NCBI GenBank assembly: GCA_964443145.1
Contig: CAYUBS010000043.1
Location: forward strand, 1-21,028
Source of the DNA: JAHEFT01 sp964443145
Lineage (GTDB): Bacteria; Pseudomonadota; Gammaproteobacteria; Xanthomonadales; SZUA-36
Direction of reading: 5' to 3'
DNA length: 21,028 nucleotides
Shown here: positions 1 through 7,500 of the stretch, piece after piece
How positions within the stretch are numbered: the first letter of the stretch is position 1
How the letters are laid out: every line of letters starts with the position of its first letter
The notes under the pieces: model-generated
Seen by the model: only the letters and a program-made list of their open reading frames with translations
What the model was told of the DNA's origin: nothing
The model's database searches: none
Made by a program: the position numbers and the translations under genes

Positions 1-5
1 TAAGA

Positions 6-24
6 GCCCCCGATCCGTGGGGGC
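6..24. terminator. GC-rich hairpin at the left edge, possible terminator
   Basis: Six bases GCCCCC (6-11) pair perfectly with GGGGGC (19-24) around a 7-base loop. The hairpin lies downstream of the minus-strand LysR gene and could end its transcript or that of a gene left of the window. The minus-strand side is followed only by TCTTA and the plus side has no T tract, so it is at best a weak intrinsic terminator. Bases 25-98 hold no gene that I can see. Confidence 0.35.
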
Positions 25-98
25 CATGGGAGATCAGTGGCAGGAACAGGAAAATAAAAATGTAGGAATTGAACAGCACCGGAATAGTCTACTCAAAA

Positions 99-947
99 TC
101 ACCCGACAATGGTGCTCACATAATTAACCAGCTTGAGCACCGCCTCGCTGGCCTGCTGGCGGTTATAAAACAGGTGAACTCCGACTTTCCCCAGTTTTGG
201 AAACTTACTGGAGAAAGGCAAAATTCTCAGCGAGGCCGGAACCGTCTTACGCGTCAGGACAGTGACACCCAGCCCCTCTTCGATCGCCGCCTTGATTCCG
301 GTGATGTCCTGGTTTGTATATGAAACCCGCCAGGGTTGCCCCTGTTCTTTCAACGCGTCGAAGGCTCTGGCCCGGTACATGCACGGCGCCGGGGCCACGA
401 TCATGGGTAGCGGCGATTGCAGGTGCGTGTCGTAATGGGTGCTGGTCACCCAGACCAATTCGTCGGAGCCGATGAACGACGGCAGACTTTTCGTGGATGC
501 GTCCCGCAAGGCCAGGATCAGGTCATAAGTTCCGGGTTGGTGCGAGAACAGGTTCTGGCTGAGGTCGCTGTTGATTTCCAGCGTTACGGCCGGATACGCC
601 TGGGCGAAGCGGCCCAGCATTTTTGGCAGCAGTGTCGTGGCAAATTCACTGGGGATTCCAAAGCTGATCCGGCCGCTGATGGTCGGCCGGGCCAGTTCCG
701 CCAGGGCCTCATCATTAAGCGCCAGAATCTGGCGTGCATAGCCCAACATGCGCTCGCCGGTCAGGGTCAGTTCCAGTTGCTGCCCACCGCGAATAAACAC
801 CTGGGCGTCGATCAGTTCCTCGAGCCGCTTGATCTGTAAACTGACCGCAGGTTGAGAGCGCCCCAGCAATTGACCCGCCAGCGTGAACCCGCGCATTTCG
901 GCCACCGTAACAAACGAGCGCAGTAAATCCATCGGAATATTTCGCAT
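99..947 (-). CDS. LysR-family transcriptional regulator
   Basis: A 282-aa protein of normal length for the LysR family. The N-terminal winged helix-turn-helix covers about residues 5-63; the recognition segment (about 22-43) includes GRSQPAVSLQIKRLEE, the LysR signature. A linker helix follows, then an effector-binding domain of periplasmic-binding-protein fold from about residue 88 to the end. The ATG at 947 has only a weak Shine-Dalgarno sequence; an in-frame ATG at 932 is possible but would trim the helix before the HTH. It is divergent from the aminotransferase/transketolase/GcvT-SHMT operon, with a 207-base shared intergenic region. This is the classic arrangement for a LysR protein that controls its neighbour and itself, usually with a pathway substrate or intermediate as co-inducer. 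The family call is secure; the target and ligand are inference. Confidence 0.93.
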   Translation of the reverse strand: MRNIPMDLLRSFVTVAEMRGFTLAGQLLGRSQPAVSLQIKRLEELIDAQVFIRGGQQLELTLTGERMLGYARQILALNDEALAELARPTISGRISFGIPSEFATTLLPKMLGRFAQAYPAVTLEINSDLSQNLFSHQPGTYDLILALRDASTKSLPSFIGSDELVWVTSTHYDTHLQSPLPMIVAPAPCMYRARAFDALKEQGQPWRVSYTNQDITGIKAAIEEGLGVTVLTRKTVPASLRILPFSSKFPKLGKVGVHLFYNRQQASEAVLKLVNYVSTIVG

Positions 948-980
948 CGGTTACCCATTTATATTTCTAATCCATACATA

Positions 981-996
981 TTAAATATTAATTTAA
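981..996. promoter_or_regulatory. AT-rich palindrome, candidate LysR operator
   Basis: TTAAAT (981-986) and ATTTAA (991-996) form a perfect 6-bp inverted repeat with a 4-base spacer. It contains the T-N11-A pattern common to LysR operators, but T-N11-A is easily met in AT-rich DNA. The right arm overlaps the -35 hexamer of the candidate operon promoter, and the site lies 34-49 bases upstream of the lysR start. It is therefore well placed for activation of the operon or autorepression. Function is inferred. Confidence 0.5.
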
Positions 997-1021
997 CAAA
1001 TGCACAGTATTTCATTAATAT
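993..1021 (+). promoter_or_regulatory. sigma70-like promoter of the aminotransferase operon
   Basis: TTAACA (993-998, five of six to the -35 consensus), a 17-base spacer, then TAATAT (1016-1021) as a fair -10. This predicts a start site near 1028 and a leader of about 125 bases before the aminotransferase ATG. The -35 overlaps the palindrome at 981-996, which suits control by the divergent LysR protein. The region is AT-rich, so a chance match cannot be excluded. Confidence 0.5.
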
Positions 1022-1033
1022 AGGTGTGTGAAA

Positions 1034-1111
1034 GTGTGATCGTTCGCAAAGCAAAATCACACCCATCGGACTGGAGAGTCACTGAAAACCGCGCCACCCT
1101 GGCCGGTTTCA
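1034..1111 (+). promoter_or_regulatory. structured 5' leader with three consecutive inverted repeats
   Basis: Three potential hairpins lie in a row between the predicted transcription start and the aminotransferase. GTGTGAT (1034-1040) pairs with ATCACAC (1056-1062). GACT (1069-1072) pairs with AGTC (1077-1080) around a GGAG loop. AAACCG (1086-1091) pairs with CGGTTT (1104-1109), extended outward by a TGA/TCA pairing with one bulged A. No T tract follows, so this is not an obvious attenuator, and it does not match a riboswitch family that I recognise. The first repeat could instead be a protein-binding site in DNA. Confidence 0.35.
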
Positions 1112-1154
1112 GACGCGCATGATCTGTAATCAACAGTTAAATGGCGGGCATGTT

Positions 1155-2453
1155 ATGAACCTTATCTCAGACCGGACTTCCCTCATCCACACCGAAAATG
1201 CGTTCAAGGTCGGACCGTATATCGTCGCCCTCGAGCAGGCCGGGCATAAAGTAGTCAAGTGCAACCTGGGCGAACCCGACTTCCCTCTACCTGTTCACAT
1301 CAGGGACGAGGTCAAGCGTCAACTGGACCTGGATAATGTCCATTACTGCGATCCGCAGGGCATCCTTCCGCTCCGGAAAGCCGTAGCCAAATACATCGGC
1401 GAAGCGCGGGGTATTGAGATTAAACCCGAACAGGTCGGAGTTTTTCCGGGTGGCAAGCCCCCGATTGGCTTATGCCAGCAGACCTATTGCAACCCCGGCG
1501 ACGAGATCATTTATCCCAGTCCGGGTTTCCCGATCTATGAATCCTTTATCCGTTACGTGGGAGCTGTACCTGTTCCGGTACACCTGCGCGAGGAACTGGG
1601 GTTCAGCTTCACCGGCGCCGACCTTGAAAAGCTGATCACGCCCCGCACCAAGCTGATCTTCATCAACTTCCCCTCCAACCCGACCGGGGGCGTGGCCACT
1701 CGTGAACAGTTGCAGGACATCGCAGATGTCATCCTCAGCAAATGCACACCCAATATCCGGGTCTATTCGGACGAGATCTACGAGAACATCCTGTTTGACG
1801 GTGCGGAAAACTACAGCATCGCCTCGATTAAAGGCATGCAGGAAAAAACCTTGATCGCCACGGGTGCCTCAAAATCCTATTCATGGACCGGAGGACGTAT
1901 CGGCTGGGTGGTGTTCCCATCGGTCGAGGAAGCCCTGTTGTTCAAGAACCTCAATATCAACTATTTCTCCTGCATCCCGCCCTACAACCAGGAAGGCGCC
2001 AGGCTGGCTATCGAATCTCCACTGAGCCAGGTTTCGATTGCCGAAATGAATACCGCCTTTCAGCAACGGCGCGACTTTGTGGTGGATGCACTCAACAACA
2101 TGCCCGGTGTCAGCTGCCAGCTACCCAAGGGTGCGTTTTACGTGTTCCCCAATATCGCCGGGGTGGTTAAGAACCTGAAAATCGACCAGGCATACGCTGC
2201 CCTGTCGCCGGAATTACAGAAAACGACCAGCCCGTCCACGCTGTTCCAGATGTTCCTGCTGTGGAAACACCACGTGGCCACGATGGATCGCAAGTCATTC
2301 GGCCAGATCGGCGCGGAAAGTATGCATTTCCTGAGGCTATCGATCGCTACCGGACTGGATGACCTGAAACTCGGGATGGAACGCATGCGCACCGCCATCA
2401 ATGATGAAGACGGATTCAGGCAATTTATCGCAGAACAAAAGCACTTCAGCTAA
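1155..2453 (+). CDS. class I/II pyridoxal-phosphate aminotransferase (aspartate-aminotransferase-like)
   Basis: A 432-aa fold-type I aminotransferase expected to move an amino group between an amino acid and a 2-oxo acid. Visible motifs in order are GEPDF (39-43), NPTG with Asn175, YSDEIY with Asp206 and Tyr209, and SKSYSWTGGRIGW with the PLP-binding Lys240 and the phosphate-binding Arg248. RLSIATG follows, with Arg394, the residue that binds the substrate carboxylate. All catalytic residues are intact. The ATG at 1155 is chosen because homologues start just before an SDR-type segment; an ATG at 1119 would add 12 residues with no better ribosome site. It is slightly long for the family because of an insertion around 335-385 that may shape the substrate pocket. 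First gene of the operon, 13 bases before the transketolase-like gene. The fold and activity class are clear; the substrate is not. Confidence 0.93.
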   Translation: MNLISDRTSLIHTENAFKVGPYIVALEQAGHKVVKCNLGEPDFPLPVHIRDEVKRQLDLDNVHYCDPQGILPLRKAVAKYIGEARGIEIKPEQVGVFPGGKPPIGLCQQTYCNPGDEIIYPSPGFPIYESFIRYVGAVPVPVHLREELGFSFTGADLEKLITPRTKLIFINFPSNPTGGVATREQLQDIADVILSKCTPNIRVYSDEIYENILFDGAENYSIASIKGMQEKTLIATGASKSYSWTGGRIGWVVFPSVEEALLFKNLNINYFSCIPPYNQEGARLAIESPLSQVSIAEMNTAFQQRRDFVVDALNNMPGVSCQLPKGAFYVFPNIAGVVKNLKIDQAYAALSPELQKTTSPSTLFQMFLLWKHHVATMDRKSFGQIGAESMHFLRLSIATGLDDLKLGMERMRTAINDEDGFRQFIAEQKHFS

Positions 2454-2454
2454 T

Positions 2455-2459
2455 AGGAG
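2455..2459 (+). promoter_or_regulatory. ribosome binding site deciding the transketolase-like start
   Basis: AGGAG lies 7 bases before the ATG at 2467 and just after the aminotransferase stop (2451-2453). It favours this start over the in-frame ATG at 2401, which lies inside the upstream gene. Confidence 0.8.
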
Positions 2460-2466
2460 TTTTCCC

Positions 2467-4797
2467 ATGTCATTCGCACTCAATTTGCAAGACCGCGGTA
2501 CCGAGTACATTGCACTCGAACCTGAAAACGTCCCCGCTCTGCCTGCCGGCGAGAACGACAGCCTGGAGTTCTTCGACCTGTGTTACCGGTCCCTTTGCGC
2601 GGTGATGTTCAACCACGCCTCTTCCGGGCATCCCGGCGGCAGCGTTTCCAGCGGCCGCATCGTGGAGTCGTTGCTGTTCAACCAGATGGACTACGATATT
2701 TCCAACCCAATGGACCGCACCGCCGACATCATTTCCTACGCCGCCGGTCACAAGGCGCTGGGACTGTATGCCATGTGGGCCTGCCGCAACGAGGTCGTGC
2801 GTCAATGCGAGCCGGATTTGCTGCCCGAAGTTCGCCAGCAAATGCGACTGGAAGACCTGCTTGGTTTCCGCAAAAACCCGATTACCAAAACACCCCTTTT
2901 CCGGGAATTCAACGTCAAGCCGCTGGACGGACACCCAACCCCGCAAACACCTTTTGTCTGGCTGTCTACCGGCCCGAGTGGCGTAGGTGTGGCCGGTTCC
3001 GTGGGCCTGGCGCTCACCCTGAAGGATATGCATGGCGAAAGCGCGCCAGAGGTCCACATCATCGAGGGTGAAGGCGGCATGACCCCGGGCCGGGTGGCCG
3101 AAGCCCTTGCTGCAGCCGCCAGTTCGGGCCTGGACAACCTGTTCTTCCACGTCGACTGGAACCAGTCATCGATCGACTCGGACGCCGTAACGCGCGAAGG
3201 CAGCCAGCCGGGTGACTACGTTCAGTGGGATCCCTGTGAATTCCTGATGGTTCATGGATTCAATGTCATTTACGTGCCGGACGGTTTCGATTTTGCGCAA
3301 ATCAGGGAAGCGCAGAACAAGGCCCGTGCCTTCAAAAATGGCCGGCCCACAGGCATCGTCTACCGCACCGTTAAAGGCTGGCGCTATGGCATGGAAGGCG
3401 CCCAGTCCCACGGCGCGGGCCACAAATTCTACAGCGAAGCCTATCTACAGGCCCTGCAGCCGTTCGAAAAGAAGCTTGGCCTGACTTTTCCAAGATTTGA
3501 AGCGGAAAAGAATCCGGAAAGCATTGAGCGGGCGTACTACGGAGCCCTGCTGACCATCCGTAAAGCCTTTGAAGTCAACACTGCTTTAACCGGACAGCTG
3601 GCTCAGTGGGTAACTGATAGCAGGCAACGTCTGGCTGACTCCCCCAGGCCATTGCGCAGCAATGCCCCGCAGTTGGAAAAACTGTACGAAGACAACGCAA
3701 TCTCTCCGTATGAGCGTCCAGCTTCCTGCACCTATGAGAACGGTTCATCGCAGACCCTGCGCGGTGCGCTGGCAAACGCCCTGAACCACGTCAATAAGCT
3801 GACCAACGGCGCTGTCCTGGCCGCTGCAGCAGATTTGTACGGTTCGACCAATATCTCCACCATTGGCGCGGGCTTCGGTACGGGTTTCTGGCACCCGACC
3901 AACAACCCCGATTCACGGCTGTTCTCTGCCGGCGGCATCACCGAAGATGCCATGGGCGGTATCTGCTCCGGTATCGCCAGTATGGGCCACCAGATCGGTG
4001 TGGGCTCCTCCTATGGCGCGTTCATTGCGCCGCTCAGCACGATCAGTGCCAAGACGCACGGCATCGGGCAACAGACCCTGCGACACCGTTGCCCGGATGA
4101 ACCAAATCGAACCTTCGTCGTAGTCTGTGGCCACGCGGGTGTGAAAACGGGCGAAGACGGCCCCACACATGCAGAACCACAGGCGTTGCAGGTGCTGCAG
4201 GAGAACTTCCCCGGTGACGTGATGATCACACTGACGCCATGGGATCCAAACGAACTTTGGCCGCTGACCGCCGAATCACTGCGCCAGCGCCCGGCCGTTC
4301 TGGCACCTTACGTCACACGCCCGTCTGAGGTGATCATTGATCGCGCCGGGCTGGGCCTGGCTCCGCCGGAAGCATCCATTAAAGGCGTCTATAAATTGCT
4401 GGAAGCCAACGGCAAGCCAGACGGAACCCTTATTTACCAGGGCAGCGACGTCGCCTATGCTTTCATTACCGGCGTGCTGCCGCACCTGCAGGAAAAAGGC
4501 ATCAATCTGGATGTGTACTATATTTCCAGTGCAGAACTATTCGATCGCCTGGACAAGCAGGAGAGGAGGGAAATCTATCCCGCCTCAACGGCTGCCGAAG
4601 CGATGATGTTTTCCGGCTTCACCGTAGCCACCACCTACCGCTGGACCATGTCCGAACGGGGCAGAGAGTTCAGCCTCTATCCCTGGAAGAACGGCGCATT
4701 CCTGGGTAGCGGCCAGGGTGACGTCTGCCTCGAGCAGGCAGGTATGCACGGTGCGGCACAGTGGGAAGTTATCCAGAAATTCATTTACGGCAAATAG
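2467..4797 (+). CDS. transketolase-like thiamine-diphosphate enzyme
   Basis: A 776-aa protein with the full transketolase layout: an N-terminal PP domain (about 35-310), a Pyr domain (about 425-620) and a C-terminal domain (about 650-776). Visible motifs are SGHPGGS with His55, GHKALGLYAMWA (94-105), GPSGVGVAGS (169-178), the ThDP/metal motif beginning GEGG at 201 with Asn232 in VDWNQ, the cofactor-activating Glu493 in GITEDAMGGI, and GEDGPTH (562-568), matching the substrate-binding His of transketolase. The metal motif is GEG instead of the usual GDG. The protein is about 110 residues longer than standard transketolase, with extra length mainly at 305-425, and is closer in size to homodimeric pyruvate dehydrogenase E1. 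It most likely transfers or releases a C2 unit from a ketose or 2-oxo acid. Being sandwiched between an aminotransferase and a GcvT-SHMT fusion argues against a housekeeping pentose-phosphate role. The ThDP family is sure; the reaction is unknown. Confidence 0.85.
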   Translation: MSFALNLQDRGTEYIALEPENVPALPAGENDSLEFFDLCYRSLCAVMFNHASSGHPGGSVSSGRIVESLLFNQMDYDISNPMDRTADIISYAAGHKALGLYAMWACRNEVVRQCEPDLLPEVRQQMRLEDLLGFRKNPITKTPLFREFNVKPLDGHPTPQTPFVWLSTGPSGVGVAGSVGLALTLKDMHGESAPEVHIIEGEGGMTPGRVAEALAAAASSGLDNLFFHVDWNQSSIDSDAVTREGSQPGDYVQWDPCEFLMVHGFNVIYVPDGFDFAQIREAQNKARAFKNGRPTGIVYRTVKGWRYGMEGAQSHGAGHKFYSEAYLQALQPFEKKLGLTFPRFEAEKNPESIERAYYGALLTIRKAFEVNTALTGQLAQWVTDSRQRLADSPRPLRSNAPQLEKLYEDNAISPYERPASCTYENGSSQTLRGALANALNHVNKLTNGAVLAAAADLYGSTNISTIGAGFGTGFWHPTNNPDSRLFSAGGITEDAMGGICSGIASMGHQIGVGSSYGAFIAPLSTISAKTHGIGQQTLRHRCPDEPNRTFVVVCGHAGVKTGEDGPTHAEPQALQVLQENFPGDVMITLTPWDPNELWPLTAESLRQRPAVLAPYVTRPSEVIIDRAGLGLAPPEASIKGVYKLLEANGKPDGTLIYQGSDVAYAFITGVLPHLQEKGINLDVYYISSAELFDRLDKQERREIYPASTAAEAMMFSGFTVATTYRWTMSERGREFSLYPWKNGAFLGSGQGDVCLEQAGMHGAAQWEVIQKFIYGK

Positions 4798-4813
4798 AGG
4801 CAATATTCACGTG

Positions 4814-7447
4814 ATGAGAACTGTCTTTTATGACCGCCACGTAGAGTGTGGCGCAAAAATCACGGAGTTTGGCGGCTGGGATATGCCACTCCAGTACCCT
4901 GCGGGGATTGTCCAGGAACACCTGGCAACCCGTAAACACTCCGGGCTGTTCGATGTATCCCATATGGGACGGTTCATCATCAGTGGAGACCAGGCCCTGC
5001 CCTTCCTGCAGCATGTCCTGACCAACAGCGCGGCCGGACTGGACGTCGGACTGGGGCAATACACGATGATCCCCAATCCGGCTGGCGGCATCATCGACGA
5101 TGCCTACCTGTACCGTTTCGTCGAGGACGAGTACCTGCTGGTGGTCAATGCCGGCAACCGGGAAAAGGACTGGGATCACCTGGAGGCGGTGCGCCGGGAC
5201 TTCCCGCAAACCAATATGCTGGACCGCACGATGGAGATGGCGATGTTGAGCCTGCAAGGGCCCGAGGCCAAGCAGATTCTGTCGCGTCTGATAAATGGCG
5301 CTCTGCCTGAGCCGATGAGAAATGAGCTCAGCATCGTTGAAATTGAGGGCGCGCGGATTTTGCTCGCTCGCACCGGATACACCGGGGAACCGATCTGCTT
5401 CGAGCTATTCATCGAAAACGAGGATGCCGTAAGGGTATGGGACCTGCTGATTGAGCATGGTGCGAATCCCGTCGGGCTGGGCGCCCGCGATTCGCTACGC
5501 CTGGAAGCCGGGCTGCCATTATTTGGGCACGAACTCGGGCCGGATCCAAAGGGCAATGAAATTCCTGCTTTTGCCTCGGACCTGTCCCGCTTTGCGGTCA
5601 GCTTCTCAGCATTGAAAGGTGATTACATTGGCCGTGAAGCGTTGTATCAACAGTTCCTGGCGCTTAAAAACATCCTCGATCGACAGTTCTCTGACATCGA
5701 TGCACTGCCACAACGGGTTCTGCTGTTTGAACTGGCCGGACGCGGGATCGCACGCCATGGAGACCGGGTCTGGATCGGCGAGCAAGCGGTGGGATACGTC
5801 ACCAGCGGAACCATGGTGCCTTACTGGAAAACCGAGGGCGAAGGCGTTGAGTCGCAGTTCAGCGACGAGAACACCAGGCGGGCCATCGGCATGGCGCTGG
5901 TATCCAGTGAGCTGTGGGAAGGCGACGAAATCGAGGTCGAAATCCGCGGCCGTAGAATCCCGGCAACCATCGTGCCCTGGTTCCTGCGCGGTGAGGCGCC
6001 ACCGTACGCCCGTGCGGTTATTCATCATCAACTGCCGGACGAAGAAATCGAAGCGCCAGGGCTGAGTACCGGCCAGAAGGTCAACGAACTGATCGACAGT
6101 GCTCTGGCCAATACACGCTGGCGCCAGCAGGACTGTATTAACCTGATTCCCTCGGAGATGACCCTGTCACCGGTCACGCGGCTTCTGTCCATCATGGACC
6201 CGGTAGGGCGCTATGCCGAGCACAAGCAGGTCAAGGCGCTGGACGAGGCCGAAGTCTTTTACTACCAGGGCACCGACTTTATCTGGGAAGTTGAAGAGCT
6301 GCTGAAAAAGGAACTGATGTCCTACCTGGGTTGCGCCACCGTCGAGGCACGCGTCGTGTCCGGTCAGATGGCCAACATGACCGTGTTCAGCGCCATGGTG
6401 GACTACCTCAACCGCGCCGACCGCAAAAGTGAGCAACGGCGTATGCGCATGGTGATGAATAACCACATCATCAAGGGCGGCCACCTGAGCGCACAGCCGA
6501 TGGGGGCGCTCAAAGACTATGTCGCACGGGATCCGCGTACCGAAAAAGCCGCGGCTGTGAATTTTCCAGTACTACGCGACAACCCCTACAAGATCGACGT
6601 GGCCGCAGCGGGCGAATTGCTGGCCGAGCACAAACCCGAACTGATCATCCTGGGTAAAAGCATGGTGCTGCACCCGGAACCGGTTGCCGAAATGCGGGCA
6701 TTCATTGATGAACAGGGCCTGGATTGCTTCCTGATGTACGACATGGCGCATGTGCTGGGCCTGGTGGGGCCGCACTTCCAGAATCCCTTCGCAGAAGGTG
6801 CGGACATTGTTACCGGGTCCACCCACAAGACGTTCTTCGGCACACAGCGTGGCATCATTTCATCGCGTTTCGAAGAAGAAAACGTGCGCTATCCGTTCTG
6901 GGAGGCCGTCGAGCGGCGCGCCTTCCCGGGCGCGGTCAGCAACCATCACCTCGGCACCTTGCTCGGGTTGCTGATGGCCACCTACGAGATGAACGCATTC
7001 AAAGACGTTTATCAGCAAAAAGTACTCAGCAACGCAAAGGCGTTCGCGAGGGCTCTTAAAGACGTGGGGCTGAACGTATCGGGCGACCCCGCTGTTTCCT
7101 ACACCGAAACCCACCAGGTATTGCTGGATGTCGGTTACTCACGCGGCCCGGAGGTCGCCCGGCGTCTGGAAGAAAACAACATCATCGTCAACTACCAGGC
7201 ATCACCGGAAGAAGAGGGTTTCACAGCATCAGGTTCACTGCGCATGGGTGTGTCCGAGATGACTCGTTTCGGTATGGAACCGGAAGACTTTGGCGAGCTG
7301 GCTGAACTGATTCGCGACGTCGTGGTGGATCAATCGAGTGTGAAAGCCCGGGTGGCAGAATTGAGAAAACGGTTCAGCAAAATGCAGTACTGTTTTGCTC
7401 CGGAAGAGCTGGGCGGCCGGCTTGAAGAGTTGCACCGCATGGTGTGA
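4814..7447 (+). CDS. GcvT-SHMT fusion: aminomethyltransferase domain joined to serine hydroxymethyltransferase domain
   Basis: An 877-aa two-domain protein. Residues 1 to about 400 are a full GcvT/T-protein domain: GGWDMPLQY (20-28), HSGLFDVSHMGR (42-53), GGIIDD with the catalytic Asp (95 or 96), RTGYTGE (186-192) and LRLEAGLPLFGHE (228-240). Residues from about 430 are a full SHMT domain: INLIPSE (442-448), YAE (467-469, equivalent to E. coli Tyr55/Glu57), DMAHVLGLV (643-651), STHKT with PLP Lys672, and Arg810 in SLRMG for the carboxylate. GcvT makes methylene-tetrahydrofolate and SHMT uses or makes it with glycine and serine, so the fusion could pass C1 units between domains. No gcvP, gcvH or lpd lies in the window, so the aminomethyl or methyl donor is uncertain. 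The start is the ATG at 4814; a GTG at 4811 is better spaced from AGAGG (4796-4800). The gene begins 16 bases after the transketolase-like gene. A frameless junction or misassembly is unlikely, because one frame runs cleanly through the linker. Confidence 0.92.
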   Translation: MRTVFYDRHVECGAKITEFGGWDMPLQYPAGIVQEHLATRKHSGLFDVSHMGRFIISGDQALPFLQHVLTNSAAGLDVGLGQYTMIPNPAGGIIDDAYLYRFVEDEYLLVVNAGNREKDWDHLEAVRRDFPQTNMLDRTMEMAMLSLQGPEAKQILSRLINGALPEPMRNELSIVEIEGARILLARTGYTGEPICFELFIENEDAVRVWDLLIEHGANPVGLGARDSLRLEAGLPLFGHELGPDPKGNEIPAFASDLSRFAVSFSALKGDYIGREALYQQFLALKNILDRQFSDIDALPQRVLLFELAGRGIARHGDRVWIGEQAVGYVTSGTMVPYWKTEGEGVESQFSDENTRRAIGMALVSSELWEGDEIEVEIRGRRIPATIVPWFLRGEAPPYARAVIHHQLPDEEIEAPGLSTGQKVNELIDSALANTRWRQQDCINLIPSEMTLSPVTRLLSIMDPVGRYAEHKQVKALDEAEVFYYQGTDFIWEVEELLKKELMSYLGCATVEARVVSGQMANMTVFSAMVDYLNRADRKSEQRRMRMVMNNHIIKGGHLSAQPMGALKDYVARDPRTEKAAAVNFPVLRDNPYKIDVAAAGELLAEHKPELIILGKSMVLHPEPVAEMRAFIDEQGLDCFLMYDMAHVLGLVGPHFQNPFAEGADIVTGSTHKTFFGTQRGIISSRFEEENVRYPFWEAVERRAFPGAVSNHHLGTLLGLLMATYEMNAFKDVYQQKVLSNAKAFARALKDVGLNVSGDPAVSYTETHQVLLDVGYSRGPEVARRLEENNIIVNYQASPEEEGFTASGSLRMGVSEMTRFGMEPEDFGELAELIRDVVVDQSSVKARVAELRKRFSKMQYCFAPEELGGRLEELHRMV

Positions 7448-7500
7448 CGCAGAGGATATTTAAAAAAACCGTGTATACCTACCCGGTAAACGCCTCTGCG
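7448..7500. terminator. terminator-like inverted repeat between converging operons
   Basis: CGCAGAGG (7448-7455) pairs perfectly with CCTCTGCG (7493-7500), directly after the GcvT-SHMT stop and reaching into the last codons of the converging acyltransferase. Nested inside, on the minus strand, ACCG (7487-7484) can pair with CGGT (7471-7468) and is followed by seven T (7468-7462), like a weak intrinsic terminator for the minus-strand operon. The inner stem is only 4 bp, so efficiency is uncertain. Confidence 0.4.

Noticed and set aside
417..839. A 140-codon open frame on the plus strand, opposite the LysR gene
   Set aside because: Antisense shadow; the minus-strand frame has a clear LysR helix-turn-helix.
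1069..1180. Possible glycine riboswitch in the leader, suggested by GGAGAG (1073-1078) and CTCAGACCGGA-like bases near 1165
   Set aside because: The conserved core segment of glycine riboswitches (GCCGAAGG-like) is missing and the downstream piece lies inside the coding region. The match is only a few bases in a suggestive context.
2401..2466. Longer N-terminus of the transketolase-like protein starting at 2401
   Set aside because: It would overlap the aminotransferase by 53 bases, has no ribosome site, and AGGAG sits ideally before the ATG at 2467.
4718..4813. Longer N-terminus of the GcvT-SHMT protein starting at 4718
   Set aside because: The extra residues lie within the transketolase-like gene and do not resemble GcvT, whose family begins at about the 4811/4814 start.
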